The notes beneath the pieces were generated by a model. It was not told the DNA's origin and did no database searches. It saw only the letters and a program-made list of their open reading frames with translations. A stretch of DNA of 41,633 bases from Methanobrevibacter sp. (GTDB lineage Archaea > Methanobacteriota > Methanobacteria > Methanobacteriales > Methanobacteriaceae). The DNA is taken from the NCBI GenBank assembly GCA_031284925.1, contig JAITXE010000018.1, forward strand, positions 1 through 41,633, read 5' to 3'. A program made the position numbers and the translations under genes. Shown piece by piece: positions 9,479 to 19,582 of this stretch. Within the stretch, counting starts at the first letter, position 1. Each line of letters starts with the position of its first letter.

Positions 9479-10627
9479 TTACTTTAAAACTTCTTTAACA
9501 AGTTCAATTAAATTATCAATGTTTTCATCTGCTTTAATAACAACATTATATGTATTTTCAGATTTGTCTTCATTATCAGTATTTTCATCATGTACTTCCA
9601 GTTTATCATCTAAATCTAATTGCTTACTGGTTTTAATGGATGTTAAAACATGATCTTTTTCAATGGAAATTGTTAAAAAATGAATTCCAGTGTGAAACTC
9701 TAATTTATCTTTCTTAATTTCAAATTTAATATTGCTATCAATATCTAAAACCTTTTCCTTTATTTCAAAATACTTGTCTATCAACTTTTCTTCTTTGTAT
9801 GCTAAAATAGCTATTTCTTCATGATCTATTGGAGGTTTACTATCCAATTCTAATTCTTCTTTCAATTGAGATATAACATGAACTTCAAAACTATCAGTAT
9901 CTGCTCCTTTTGAGAATATCTCGAAATCAATTGGTTTAAGACCTTTTGATTTTAAATATTTTTCTATTGTAATGGTTGTTAATTTATTTTTTAAGAGAGA
10001 TTTAATTTTATCTTCATCTTCCGTTAGATTATCATCAGAAAATTCAATATCTGTGTCCCCGAACTTATTTTTTAAGAAAGATTTAATTTTATCTTCATTT
10101 GCAATCAAATCAGCCTTAGAAAATTCAACACCCATATTACCTAATTCTTGAGTTAGTGAAATAGAATCCTCAAGGAAATCCTCTTCTATATTGAGTTCTT
10201 CACTCTCTTCAGATACTTTCAATTTACCCTTATCTTCAGACCCTTTTTTAAATAATAATGCAACGACTTCAATTTCATTTTTCGATTTTTTAGAGTCTAA
10301 AAGTTCAACTATAATTTCCTTATCTGTGATAAACTTAATTTTTGCATAAGCAACATCATCCTTAACTATTTCAAAAAGTATTTCAGCACTTAATGTACCT
10401 CTTACTTTTCTATAATTATTGTTTGCCACATATCCAATTTTTCCGTTAAATAGAGATTTTGCTCCAACACCATCAAGATCATCTGGTTCTCGATGTTCTT
10501 TCTCAAGTTTAACAATGTCCCCAATTTCAAAAATACTCATATCAGCATTAAAATCCCCATCAAAACTTAATTCCTCATCAGAATCAAAATTCATTGCAAC
10601 AATTGTTAAATATATTTTTTTTTTCAT
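9479..10627 (-). CDS. HIRAN-like domain protein with acidic repeats
   Basis: N-terminus KIYLTIVAMNFD...IGDIVKLEKEHREPDDLDGVGAKSLFNGKIGYVANNNYRKVRGTLSAEILFEI...VEL resembles a HIRAN domain; internal tandem repeat EFSKADLIANEDKIKSFLKNK / EFSDDNLTEDEDKIKSLLKNK. Confidence 0.65.
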   Translation of the reverse strand: MKKKIYLTIVAMNFDSDEELSFDGDFNADMSIFEIGDIVKLEKEHREPDDLDGVGAKSLFNGKIGYVANNNYRKVRGTLSAEILFEIVKDDVAYAKIKFITDKEIIVELLDSKKSKNEIEVVALLFKKGSEDKGKLKVSEESEELNIEEDFLEDSISLTQELGNMGVEFSKADLIANEDKIKSFLKNKFGDTDIEFSDDNLTEDEDKIKSLLKNKLTTITIEKYLKSKGLKPIDFEIFSKGADTDSFEVHVISQLKEELELDSKPPIDHEEIAILAYKEEKLIDKYFEIKEKVLDIDSNIKFEIKKDKLEFHTGIHFLTISIEKDHVLTSIKTSKQLDLDDKLEVHDENTDNEDKSENTYNVVIKADENIDNLIELVKEVLK

Positions 10628-10911
10628 AATTATAACCCAAAGAATTAGATTTTAATAATTTTAAAGTTTAAAATCCATTTTTAATAAATAATTAATTTTC
10701 ATATAATAATTTTAAACTTTTTAATAAAAAAAGTAATTAATACATGAAAAAAGCTAAGTTAATAAAAAGATAGAATATTATCTTTTTTATAATTTGGCAT
10801 GTAATTTAAGTGGGTTTTTTCAAATTGAAAATTCATAAATCCATTCTAAAAAAACAATTACCTGTAATCACCCATACATAATTATATTAATAGAAGTGTT
10901 TTCAAACAGAC

Positions 10912-12144
10912 TTATTTTTTAGTGAGTTCTTGATAGAGAAGAGGTAAAAATGTACCTATATCTGTTACTATACTAATCACTTGGGCGCTGCCACGATCTG
11001 CAAGCTTAGTGACTGCTGAAGGGTTGATATCTACACAAATACTTTTGACATTTGATGGAATTATATTTCCTGTGGCTATTGAATGTAGCATTGTAGCTAT
11101 CATAATAACCATATCAACATCATGTGAATATTCACGTATAATCTCTTGGGCTTGAATTGAATCAGTTATAACATCTGGAAGTGGTCCATCATCACGTATT
11201 GATCCAGCTAAAACAAATGAAACATTATTTTTAATACATTCATACATGATTCCTTTTTTTAATACTCCATTTTCAACAGCATTTTTAATAGATCCTTGCC
11301 TATTAATTTCATTAATAGCCATGATATGATTTCTATGACCTTTATTTACAACATTTCCAGTGTTAATGCAAACACCAAGTGATGTTCCATAAAGAGCATT
11401 TTCTATATCATGAGTTGCTAATGCATTTCCTGCAAATAAATAATCAACAAAGCCAAATTTAATCATATCTGATAATAAATAAGCAGAACCAGTATGAACA
11501 ATAGCTGGACCCCCCACAATAGCTATTTTCCCGTCATTTTCTTTAATTTCTTTAATTTCATTGGCTATACTTTTTATTGTTGATTTTAATGGTTTTTCTG
11601 ATGAAACATCACTGTTCATAAATTCAAAAACGCCTTTCTTACCCCGTGGTCTTTGTGGAGGAGTAACTTTAATACCTTCTCTTCCAACAACGATTAAATC
11701 TCCTTTTTTAACCTTAGAAATTGTCTTACAAGTCGCTTTTTTATTTTCTTTATCAATTATTATCATACAATCCATTTCAATATTTTCAACTAAGAGCCAA
11801 TCCATATCATATAAAACATGGGTTGTATGATTTGTAGTTGAATAAAAGTCAGTTGGTAATACTTTATCTTTAGGAGATTTTAACAATTTAACTTCTTTAA
11901 TTTCAGATATTGAAGCCCCAATTTCACTTAATTCATCTAAAATATTGTTTAATAACTTGGGTGAATCAGCACTAACAATTATTCTCGCTGTACTAATATC
12001 CGATTTTCTTATTCCCACATCAAATTCATATATTTTAAACTCTCCACCTTGATCCATAATAATATCTAATGCCTTTGGTAAGATTAAAGAATCTATAATA
12101 TGTCCAGATAAGGTAATTTCCCTTTGATTCATTATTATCCTCAT
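10912..12144 (-). CDS. TIGR00300 / LOR-SDH N-terminal domain family protein (archaeal ornithine cyclodeaminase-type)
   Basis: Full-length similarity by eye: [47 protein letters not shown]...[21 protein letters not shown]...[20 protein letters not shown]. Confidence 0.85.
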   Translation of the reverse strand: MRIIMNQREITLSGHIIDSLILPKALDIIMDQGGEFKIYEFDVGIRKSDISTARIIVSADSPKLLNNILDELSEIGASISEIKEVKLLKSPKDKVLPTDFYSTTNHTTHVLYDMDWLLVENIEMDCMIIIDKENKKATCKTISKVKKGDLIVVGREGIKVTPPQRPRGKKGVFEFMNSDVSSEKPLKSTIKSIANEIKEIKENDGKIAIVGGPAIVHTGSAYLLSDMIKFGFVDYLFAGNALATHDIENALYGTSLGVCINTGNVVNKGHRNHIMAINEINRQGSIKNAVENGVLKKGIMYECIKNNVSFVLAGSIRDDGPLPDVITDSIQAQEIIREYSHDVDMVIMIATMLHSIATGNIIPSNVKSICVDINPSAVTKLADRGSAQVISIVTDIGTFLPLLYQELTKK

Positions 12145-12320
12145 TAATATTGTTTATATTTTAATAAATTTAATTAATAACTATATAATTTATAAAACAT
12201 TACTTAATTTAATTATAATTAATTTGATATAAATAATTAATCTTTTAGAGAATACTTATTTTGAAGATATTTAAGTTTCCATTATTATCTACTCATGAAA
12301 CTTTTCTTGATAGTCTTTAC

Positions 12321-12625
12321 TTAATTGCATTTAGATTTAATAATATTCTTCATATCTTCTTTAATGGAAATATTTTCAACTTTATCAAAAATAATTTTTT
12401 CTCTTTCAGAATCTGTGATATTCATACCTAAAGATTTTTTAGTTTCCATTATATTTTTTGTAATTTGTGTTCTTTTGACAATTAAACTAATATTTTATTA
12501 CCAATTTCATTTATTTGATTTTTTTTTTGAATCGATTTAATACTTGCTCAGGACTATTTTTATTTAGATTATTGGTAACATGATAAAACATTACTAACAA
12601 TTATTGCTAATAACTTTTTGTCCAT
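12321..12625 (-). pseudogene. Degraded small gene, unknown function
   Basis: Minus-strand fragments MDKKLLAIIVSNVLSCYQ / VTNNLNKNSPEQVLNRFKKKI / IVKRTQITKNIMETKKSLGMNITDSEREKIIFDKVENISIKEDMKNIIKSKCN* in shifting frames. Confidence 0.4.
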
Positions 12626-12980
12626 TATTTCGTCTCATTTTAATTATAAAAATTCTCTTATTTTTCTATTTAATTTCTTATTCAATTAAAACATGTATTT
12701 TAAAGTTAAAAAATTTATAATTTTTTTATTCTTAAAATAAATTGTTTTAATAGAATATAAAATTAATTTATTGATTTTAAACAGTGCTTTTTAATATAAA
12801 TAATAAGTAAAAGTATAAATAATATAGTTTAAGTACAAAATTAATTAAATTATAATTATAAATGATTCTTTTTAGATAAATTAATATATTATAAAGGAAT
12901 TAATCTATTATTAAATTAATTTATATTATATTTTAAAATTAATATATAATTTAGATAAAATTTAATCGAGGTATTAATAA

Positions 12981-13658
12981 ATGTCAAAATTCGATACGCC
13001 AATTGTTATACTTAACTTTAAAACATATATAGAATCAAGTGGTGCTAATGGTCTTAATTTAGCCAAAGCATTAGAAATTGTGGCTGATGAAACTGGAATT
13101 AATATGGTTGCTGGACCTCAAACAGTAGACATATACAAAATTAAAGAAGAAACAAGAATCCCGATTGTTGCTCAACATATAGACAATGTAAATCCTGGTG
13201 GTCATACTGGTAGTAATTTATTAGAGTGTTTAAAAGAATCTGGGGTTGATGGGTCTCTGATTAATCATTCAGAAAAAAGAATGACTTTAGCGGATATTGA
13301 TGAGAATATTAAGAAATTAAATAACAATGATTTAACTTCAATTGTGTGCACAAACAATGTAAATACCAGTGAAGCAGTCGCAAATTTTAAACCTGATTTT
13401 ATAGCTGTTGAACCACCCGAACTAATAGGATCAGGAATTTCTGTATCCCAAGCAGAACCAGAAGTAGTAGAAGGCACTGTTAAAAGAGTTAAATCAGTTA
13501 ATAAAAACATTAAAGTTTTATGTGGGGCTGGAATATCTACTGGGGATGATATGAAAGCAGCTTTGGATTTGGGTGCTGAAGGTGTTCTTTTAGCATCAGG
13601 TATTATTCTATCAAAAGATCCTAAACAAGCACTATTAGACTTAGTAAGTAAAATATAA
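12981..13658 (+). CDS. tpiA: Triosephosphate isomerase
   Basis: Archaeal TIM: VILNFKTYIESSGAN...INHSEKR...AVEPPELIGSGISVSQAEPE...GAGISTGDD. Confidence 0.95.
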   Translation: MSKFDTPIVILNFKTYIESSGANGLNLAKALEIVADETGINMVAGPQTVDIYKIKEETRIPIVAQHIDNVNPGGHTGSNLLECLKESGVDGSLINHSEKRMTLADIDENIKKLNNNDLTSIVCTNNVNTSEAVANFKPDFIAVEPPELIGSGISVSQAEPEVVEGTVKRVKSVNKNIKVLCGAGISTGDDMKAALDLGAEGVLLASGIILSKDPKQALLDLVSKI

Positions 13659-13841
13659 TTAATTATTAATTTTTATAATTAATTTTTAATTAAAATATAA
13701 TATAAATTAAATTAGAATCTAAAATAAAATATAACCTAAAAAATAGAATTAAAAGTAGAATATGGTATTTATAAATAAATTATTTACTATAAATTATTAT
13801 AAAATGAAGCATAAGATAAATTAAGTAGTTGAGATGAAATA

Positions 13842-15053
13842 ATGGTTGATTTTAAAACTATCGATGATTTTGATGTTAAAGGTAAAAGAGTGTTGGTTAG
13901 AATAGATATTAATTCGGCAGTAGATCCAAATACGGGTATTATTTTAGATGATTCACGAATAAAAGCTCATACCCAAACTATTGAGGAATTATCAAATAAA
14001 GGGGCTAAGTTAATTCTTTTAGCTCACCAAAGCAGACCAGGCAAGATTGATTTTACAACTCTTAAGCAACATGCTGATAAATTATCAGATATTTTAGGGA
14101 TTTATGTAAAGTATATTGATAGTATTTTCTCATCAGAAGTAATTCAATCAATAGACAGATTAAATGATGGGGAAATTTTACTTCTTGAGAATGTGAGGTT
14201 TTTCTCTGAAGAATCAATGGAAGGTTCACCTGAGAAACAATCTAAAAGTGTACTTGTTAATATTCTATCCCCTCATATTGACATATTCATTAATGATGCA
14301 TTTGCAACAGCTCATAGATCTCATGTATCTTTAATCGGATTTACTAAAGTGGTTCCTTCTGCAGCTGGAAGACTAATGGAAAAAGAAGTTAAAATAATAA
14401 CCCAATCACTTGAAAATGCTGAAAAACCATGTGTCTTTGTTTTAGGTGGAGTTAAGGCAGATGATTCAATAGAGGTTGCAGAAAATGTTTTAGTAAATGA
14501 AACAGCTGATTTTGTTTTAACAACAGGACTTGTTGCTAATATATTCCTTTGTGGGGCAGGTATTAATATTGGTAAAGTAAATGAAGATTTTATTGAAAAT
14601 AAAGGGTATTCTTACTTAATTGATAAAACAGTGAAAATTTTAAAAAAGTTTGGTGATAAAGTACTACTACCTGTGGACTTAGCTATTGAGAAAGATGGTA
14701 AACGAATTGACACAGATGTTGAAAATATTCCAAATAAGCCTGTTTTTGATATTGGTATTAAAACCGTTGAAATTTATGATGAAAAGATTAAAAATGCGAA
14801 AACAATCTTTGCAAATGGTCCAGCAGGGGTTTTTGAAAATCCGAACTTTGCAATTGGTACTGATAATCTTCTAAATGCAATAGTTAATTCTCCAGCATTT
14901 ACTGTTATAGGTGGTGGACATATTGGTGCTGCAGCAGTTGCTATGGGTTTTGGTAGTCAATTAGACCATATTAGTAGTGGTGGTGGTGCTAGTATTAGTT
15001 TACTGGCTGGTAAAAAATTAGTGGCTGTTGAAGCCTTAAAAAATTCTAAATGA
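13842..15053 (+). CDS. pgk: Phosphoglycerate kinase
   Basis: KRVLVRIDINSAVD...LLLENVRFFSEE...FVLGGVKADDSIEVAENVL...IGGGHIGAAA. Confidence 0.97.
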   Translation: MVDFKTIDDFDVKGKRVLVRIDINSAVDPNTGIILDDSRIKAHTQTIEELSNKGAKLILLAHQSRPGKIDFTTLKQHADKLSDILGIYVKYIDSIFSSEVIQSIDRLNDGEILLLENVRFFSEESMEGSPEKQSKSVLVNILSPHIDIFINDAFATAHRSHVSLIGFTKVVPSAAGRLMEKEVKIITQSLENAEKPCVFVLGGVKADDSIEVAENVLVNETADFVLTTGLVANIFLCGAGINIGKVNEDFIENKGYSYLIDKTVKILKKFGDKVLLPVDLAIEKDGKRIDTDVENIPNKPVFDIGIKTVEIYDEKIKNAKTIFANGPAGVFENPNFAIGTDNLLNAIVNSPAFTVIGGGHIGAAAVAMGFGSQLDHISSGGGASISLLAGKKLVAVEALKNSK

Positions 15054-15056
15054 GTA

Positions 15057-15692
15057 TTAAGAGTTTATAATTGTTGTTATCTTATTTTTTAATTCTTCAC
15101 TTGTTTTTTTAGGATTTTTACTTTCCATTACCGAAGAGATAACTGCAACTCCTTTTATTCCCGTGTTTTTTAATAAAGATACGTTTTCTTTATTTATTCC
15201 GCCTATTGCTACAACAGGTATCTTAACACTATTAACTATTTTTTTTAATTCATTTATAGATATTTCATTTGTATCCTTTGTTTTTGTTGGAAATATTGCA
15301 CCTGATCCTATATAATCCGCCCCATTTTTCTCAGCGATTATTGCATCTTCAACATTAGAAGCTGAAACCCCTATTATTTTATTAAACCCTATTTTTTCCC
15401 TCATAATATTACAATCAATATCCTCATCACCAACATGAACACCATCAGCATTTACAGAGATTGCTATATCTACTCTATCATTTATTATCAAAGGAATGTT
15501 ATAGAAGTTAGTTAATTTTTTCACTTTATTGGATATTTCATAAAATTCCTTTGAACCAGCAATTTTTTCTCTAAGCTGGAGAATAGATGCTCCACCAAGA
15601 ATAGATGATTTTATAATATTAAAAAATTCTTCTTCTGTTTTATTGTTTCTATTTGTAATTAGATACAAACTTAAATCTAAATTTTTTATCAT
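15057..15692 (-). CDS. thiE: Thiamine-phosphate synthase
   Basis: LQLREK, LIINDRVDIAISVNADGVHVGDEDI, DYIGSGAIFPTKTK, VVAIGGINKENV motifs. Confidence 0.94.
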   Translation of the reverse strand: MIKNLDLSLYLITNRNNKTEEEFFNIIKSSILGGASILQLREKIAGSKEFYEISNKVKKLTNFYNIPLIINDRVDIAISVNADGVHVGDEDIDCNIMREKIGFNKIIGVSASNVEDAIIAEKNGADYIGSGAIFPTKTKDTNEISINELKKIVNSVKIPVVAIGGINKENVSLLKNTGIKGVAVISSVMESKNPKKTSEELKNKITTIINS

Positions 15693-15705
15693 TATTTAAC
15701 CTAAT

Positions 15706-15861
15706 TTAAGAATTTATAAAATAAAAACTATGGAATGCTTTTTCATTATTATCAAATGAATCAACTAATCGTCTTCCTATATTAACATTGTTAATTGAAT
15801 TACCGCACTTATTAATATCACTATAAACCAATATCTTGTCATCGAAGACTATCTCCATCAT
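15706..15861 (-). CDS. Small ORF of unknown function immediately upstream of thiE (or a gene remnant)
   Basis: MMEIVFDDKILVYSDINKCGNSINNVNIGRRLVDSFDNNEKAFHSFYFINS*, co-directional with thiE. Confidence 0.3.
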   Translation of the reverse strand: MMEIVFDDKILVYSDINKCGNSINNVNIGRRLVDSFDNNEKAFHSFYFINS

Positions 15862-15954
15862 TTACCTTGTTTTCATTAGTATTCTTAACAAACTATATAA
15901 CATGGTTAAGGACAGATTTCACTTTCACAAAGTAGCATGATTATGAATTTTATT

Positions 15955-16235
15955 ATTTGAAGTTATAATCCTATAGGTAAAATGAATAGGGTAATTGAAA
16001 GTGGAATTAAGAATTTCAATTGTCCTTTAATTTCATCTATATCATTATTTTGAATCTCTAATTTATTATTAAAATCCTATTTTGAGTATCAAGCTTATCA
16101 AATTAAAATATTAAAATTATTATTCCCAGTTTAATGTATTATTATTCATAATTTCCATGTCTTTATTCTGACTATTAAAAATTAAATCATTTTTGATATT
16201 TTCATCATTTTTTTCTATTCATTTAGTTTCCACTC
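15955..16235 (-). pseudogene. Remnant of a small coiled-coil/TM protein gene
   Basis: Minus-strand pieces NDENIKNDLIFNSQNKDMEIMNNNTLNWE and NKLEIQNNDIDEIKGQLKFLIPLSITLFILPIGL* in different frames. Confidence 0.3.
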
Positions 16236-16443
16236 TCTTTATTGTCCCATTATAAATTAACACATATGATTAAACATACATATTTTTATTATTAATGTTT
16301 TCTCTATTGGTTAATCCAATGAGCAAATTAACTTTATTAACATGATAAAAAAATCCTTAATTTATTAGAATTGACTACATAATAATGTGAAAGTATTAAC
16401 TATTCCAACTATAATAATTATGAAAGTTAAAAAGTAATTATTT

Positions 16444-17400
16444 TTAATTCATATCTACCATATTTACTGGAATTTGCTTTTTAGATGATATATTCGCCGC
16501 TAAAACCATTTTAAGTGCATTAAGTCCATCTTCTCCTGTGATAAGTGGTTCTGTGTCTGTTTTAATTGAATTTATAAAGGATTTAATTTCTTGTTTTAAG
16601 GGTTCTTCATGGGTAATGCTTACATCTTGAGCGAATTTCCCGTATACTTCGATAGCTTGACTAATATAGTCAATGGATATTATTCCTGCAGTTCCTGTAA
16701 TTTCCAATTCTCTTCTTTTATATGGTGTTAGCCAATTAACTTCTAAGATACCAGCTATGCCTGTTTCAAAAATTGTCATGATTTCGGCATGATCTTCATA
16801 TTCACATTTTTCTAATATGCTGCCCATTGTAGCATAGACTTGTTTTGCTGGTTCATTAAATAAATAACTCATCACATCAAGGTCATGAATAGCTAAATCA
16901 ATAGATACTCCAACATCTTTAATTCGTGGAGGTAAAGGACCAACTCTTTTAGCTGAAGATGATACAATATCCCCTATAATATCACTTTCTATTAATTCTT
17001 TTGCTTTTATAACAGCTGGATTAAATCGTTCTACATGTCCGGTTGATAATTTCAATCCTTTTTCCTTTGCAGAACTAATCATTTCTTTTGCTTCTTCAAT
17101 AGTAAATGATATTGGCTTTTCAACCAAAACATTCTTACCATATTCAAGAGCTTTCATAACAACTTTATGATGATGAGTTGTTGGAACACAAACACTTACA
17201 ACTTTTAATTCATCATTTTTAAGTAAATCTTCATAGTTTTCATGACCTGGAATCTTATATTTTTTAGATATGCTTGAGAGTAATTGTTCATTTAAATCTG
17301 AAACACCAATAAAATTAGTTTCATCTAACTTAGAATATATACGTGCATGATTATCTCCCATTGCTCCAACACCAATTACACCGACACCAATTTTCTCCAA
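16444..17400 (-). CDS. Gfo/Idh/MocA family oxidoreductase
   Basis: N-terminal GVGVIGVGAMGDNHARIYSKL Rossmann motif; VEKPISFTIEEAKEM; STGHVERFNPAVI. Confidence 0.95.
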   Translation of the reverse strand: MEKIGVGVIGVGAMGDNHARIYSKLDETNFIGVSDLNEQLLSSISKKYKIPGHENYEDLLKNDELKVVSVCVPTTHHHKVVMKALEYGKNVLVEKPISFTIEEAKEMISSAKEKGLKLSTGHVERFNPAVIKAKELIESDIIGDIVSSSAKRVGPLPPRIKDVGVSIDLAIHDLDVMSYLFNEPAKQVYATMGSILEKCEYEDHAEIMTIFETGIAGILEVNWLTPYKRRELEITGTAGIISIDYISQAIEVYGKFAQDVSITHEEPLKQEIKSFINSIKTDTEPLITGEDGLNALKMVLAANISSKKQIPVNMVDMN

Positions 17401-17415
17401 ATTAATTCCTCCTAA

Positions 17416-18285
17416 TTAAATATATTCTCCAATAATTTTTCCAGCTTTTCTACCTATATCTTCTGAATCTTTTAAATATCCATTTAAGGTGATAATTTTT
17501 AAAACTTCTCCTTTTGGACTTAATAAAGTTGAAAAAAGTTCAATCTGATTTTTATCTGCTTTAGCAAAGATTCCGAGAGGCCATTGACATCCAACACCTA
17601 ATTCTTTAAGTATTGTCCTTTCAGATAAGGTTTCTTGAAAACTAATATAATCATTTAATTTCTGGATAATTTCTTTATTTACAGAATCTTTTCTAACTAT
17701 AATCGCTAAAGCTCCTTGACCTGCAGTAGGAGTCATTTCTTTAATGGAAAACCTATTTTTAACATATTTAGTTAATCCTAACCTTTTTAAACCTGCTTCA
17801 GCCATTATAGTTCCTGTAATTTCATTATCAATTACTTTGGCTATTCTTGTACCTATATTACCTCTAAGTGGTTTAAGTTGAATATCTTTCTTGTGATACT
17901 TACAAAAAGCTTCTCTTCTTAAACTACTTGTTCCAACAGTAGCATTATTATTAAGTTCATTCCAATCCTGATTTGATATGAAAACATCATTAGGTGATTC
18001 TCTTTTTAAAACAGAAACAACTTCTAGATCGTCATCTAATTCTGTTGGAACATCTTTTAAACTATGCACTGCAAGATCTATCTCTTCTTCTAATATTGCT
18101 TTATCTAATTCCTTAGTAAAAAGTCCTTTAGAATCAATATTATAAAGTTGAGAGCTAGTTATTTTATCTCCTTTAGTTTTAACAATCTTAAGGTCTATGT
18201 CTTCCTTACTAATCTTTGATAAAGCATTTTTAACATGATTAGATTGGACAATTGCTAGTTCACTACCTCTTGTTCCTATTATCAA
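17416..18285 (-). CDS. hemC: Hydroxymethylbilane synthase (porphobilinogen deaminase)
   Basis: IGTRGSELAIVQS, SLKDVPT, GTSSLRREA, LRGNIGTRI, PTAGQGALAI, CQWPLG motifs. Confidence 0.97.
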   Translation of the reverse strand: MIIGTRGSELAIVQSNHVKNALSKISKEDIDLKIVKTKGDKITSSQLYNIDSKGLFTKELDKAILEEEIDLAVHSLKDVPTELDDDLEVVSVLKRESPNDVFISNQDWNELNNNATVGTSSLRREAFCKYHKKDIQLKPLRGNIGTRIAKVIDNEITGTIMAEAGLKRLGLTKYVKNRFSIKEMTPTAGQGALAIIVRKDSVNKEIIQKLNDYISFQETLSERTILKELGVGCQWPLGIFAKADKNQIELFSTLLSPKGEVLKIITLNGYLKDSEDIGRKAGKIIGEYI

Positions 18286-18458
18286 TTAATCCTCTCAAAA
18301 ACACTTAATTTAAGTTAATAATTAATATAAATAATAATATTTAAAATTCAATGAAAGATTATAAAAATAGTTCTAAGTTATAAGTTCTTATTAAAAATAA
18401 ATTATTATTTTTCTTATATAAATAGTTTATTTTAATTATCTTTTAAATCTGCTTGAGA

Positions 18459-19330
18459 CTAATTAGAACGATGAATAAAAAGAATATTTTTTTGTTTTTT
18501 AAGAGCAATCTCTTGAGCCCAAATATAATCTTCAATAAAATTAATATTTTTATTCATTTTATCAATCACATTCTTTCCAAGCTCATCAATTAAAGCTAAA
18601 TCAAGATCATACTTATTTAAAACCATGTCTAATAACTTAGAAAGTTTAAATTCATCAATTTCCTCACAAGTAACACCCTACTTTCTACCAATTATAATTG
18701 AATAATTATTTAAGTCTTTAATCATGCCAATTGATTTTTAAATAGATTTTCATTGATTTATGGGTTTATATCTTCAATAATCTTAAAACTAACAAAACTT
18801 CTACTCTAAATAGGCTTAAAATTTTTTAAACCTTCTTTAATAGCTTTATCACTTATTTTCAAAGTTAAATCATTTGTAACCATGCCCAAAGATTTAAAAT
18901 ATATGATATTTTCCATGACCCAGTGTTTTTAAAGCTAATTTTCCATTAAGATCATTAGTATGGATTGTTTTTATATTATTATATTCAATTTAAGATTAAA
19001 ATAAAGCATGTTTAATATTTTTAGCTATTGAATTCGAATCAAAACTTATTTTATTTATCTATTTTCCCACCATATAAAATATAATTCTCTAATTTAAATG
19101 TATTAAGATCATAATTTACATTTTTAGGATAAATTTAAATAAGGTATCATAATATATTAAAACATGCTCCTTAAAAATCTGTTCTTTTGCAGTTTTAGCA
19201 CTATTTTTAGCTATTTTATAATTTTCAATGATATTTGTAAGAACTCCAACCTTAGCAATTACAATTGTTCCCAAAGAATTTTCAAAAATAACAGTATCAT
19301 ATTATGGATAAAAATACCATAAAATAGGAC
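18459..19330 (-). pseudogene. Degraded gene of unknown family
   Basis: Coding-like minus-strand blocks: DTVIFENSLGTIVIAKVGVLTNIIENYKIAKNSAKTAKEQIFKEHVLIYYDTLFKFI / NVNYDLNTFKLENYILYGGKIDKISFDSNSIAKNIKHALF / IKTIHTNDLNGKLALKTLGHGKYHIF / SLGMVTNDLTLKISDKAIKEGLKNFKPI / GVTCEEIDEFKLSKLLDMVLNKYDLDLALIDELGKNVIDKMNKNINFIEDYIWAQEIALKKQKNILFIHRSN*. Confidence 0.55.
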
Positions 19331-19358
19331 TAATATCCAAAATTAAGGAAATGTACAA

Positions 19359-19481
19359 ATGAAATCAGATATTAATTCCCTTTTTAAAGGATTTAAATTA
19401 ATGATTAAGGAAGAATAACAGATAATAAAATATAAAGAAAAATTATCAAAATTTAAAAAGTACAAAGATAAACATTTGTAG
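19359..19481 (+). pseudogene. Short coding-like remnant (possible N-terminus of a mobile-element protein)
   Basis: MKSDINSLFKGFKLMIKEE*QIIKYKEKLSKFKKYKDKHL*; overlaps the left arm of a 37-bp inverted repeat. Confidence 0.3.
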
Positions 19482-19582
19482 TATTCTTAATATAATATTT
19501 GAATTAGAGATTTAACATAATTTACTTTATAAATAGACTTTAAAGTGTTTATCTTTGTACTTTTTAAATTTTGATAATTTTT
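19438..19582. repeat. Perfect 37-bp inverted repeat (arms 19438-19474 and 19546-19582) with a 71-bp spacer
   Basis: aaaaattatcaaaatttaaaaagtacaaagataaaca on + equals the reverse complement of 19546-19582. Confidence 0.93.

Noticed and set aside
10419-10655. 78-aa + strand ORF opposite the HIRAN-like gene
   Set aside because: Antisense shadow of a clear coding frame; no motifs.
11561-11830. 89-aa + strand ORF opposite the TIGR00300 gene
   Set aside because: Antisense shadow of a conserved gene.
13265-13510. 81-aa minus ORF within tpiA, and 14686..14874 + ORF within pgk
   Set aside because: Alternative frames within highly conserved glycolytic genes.
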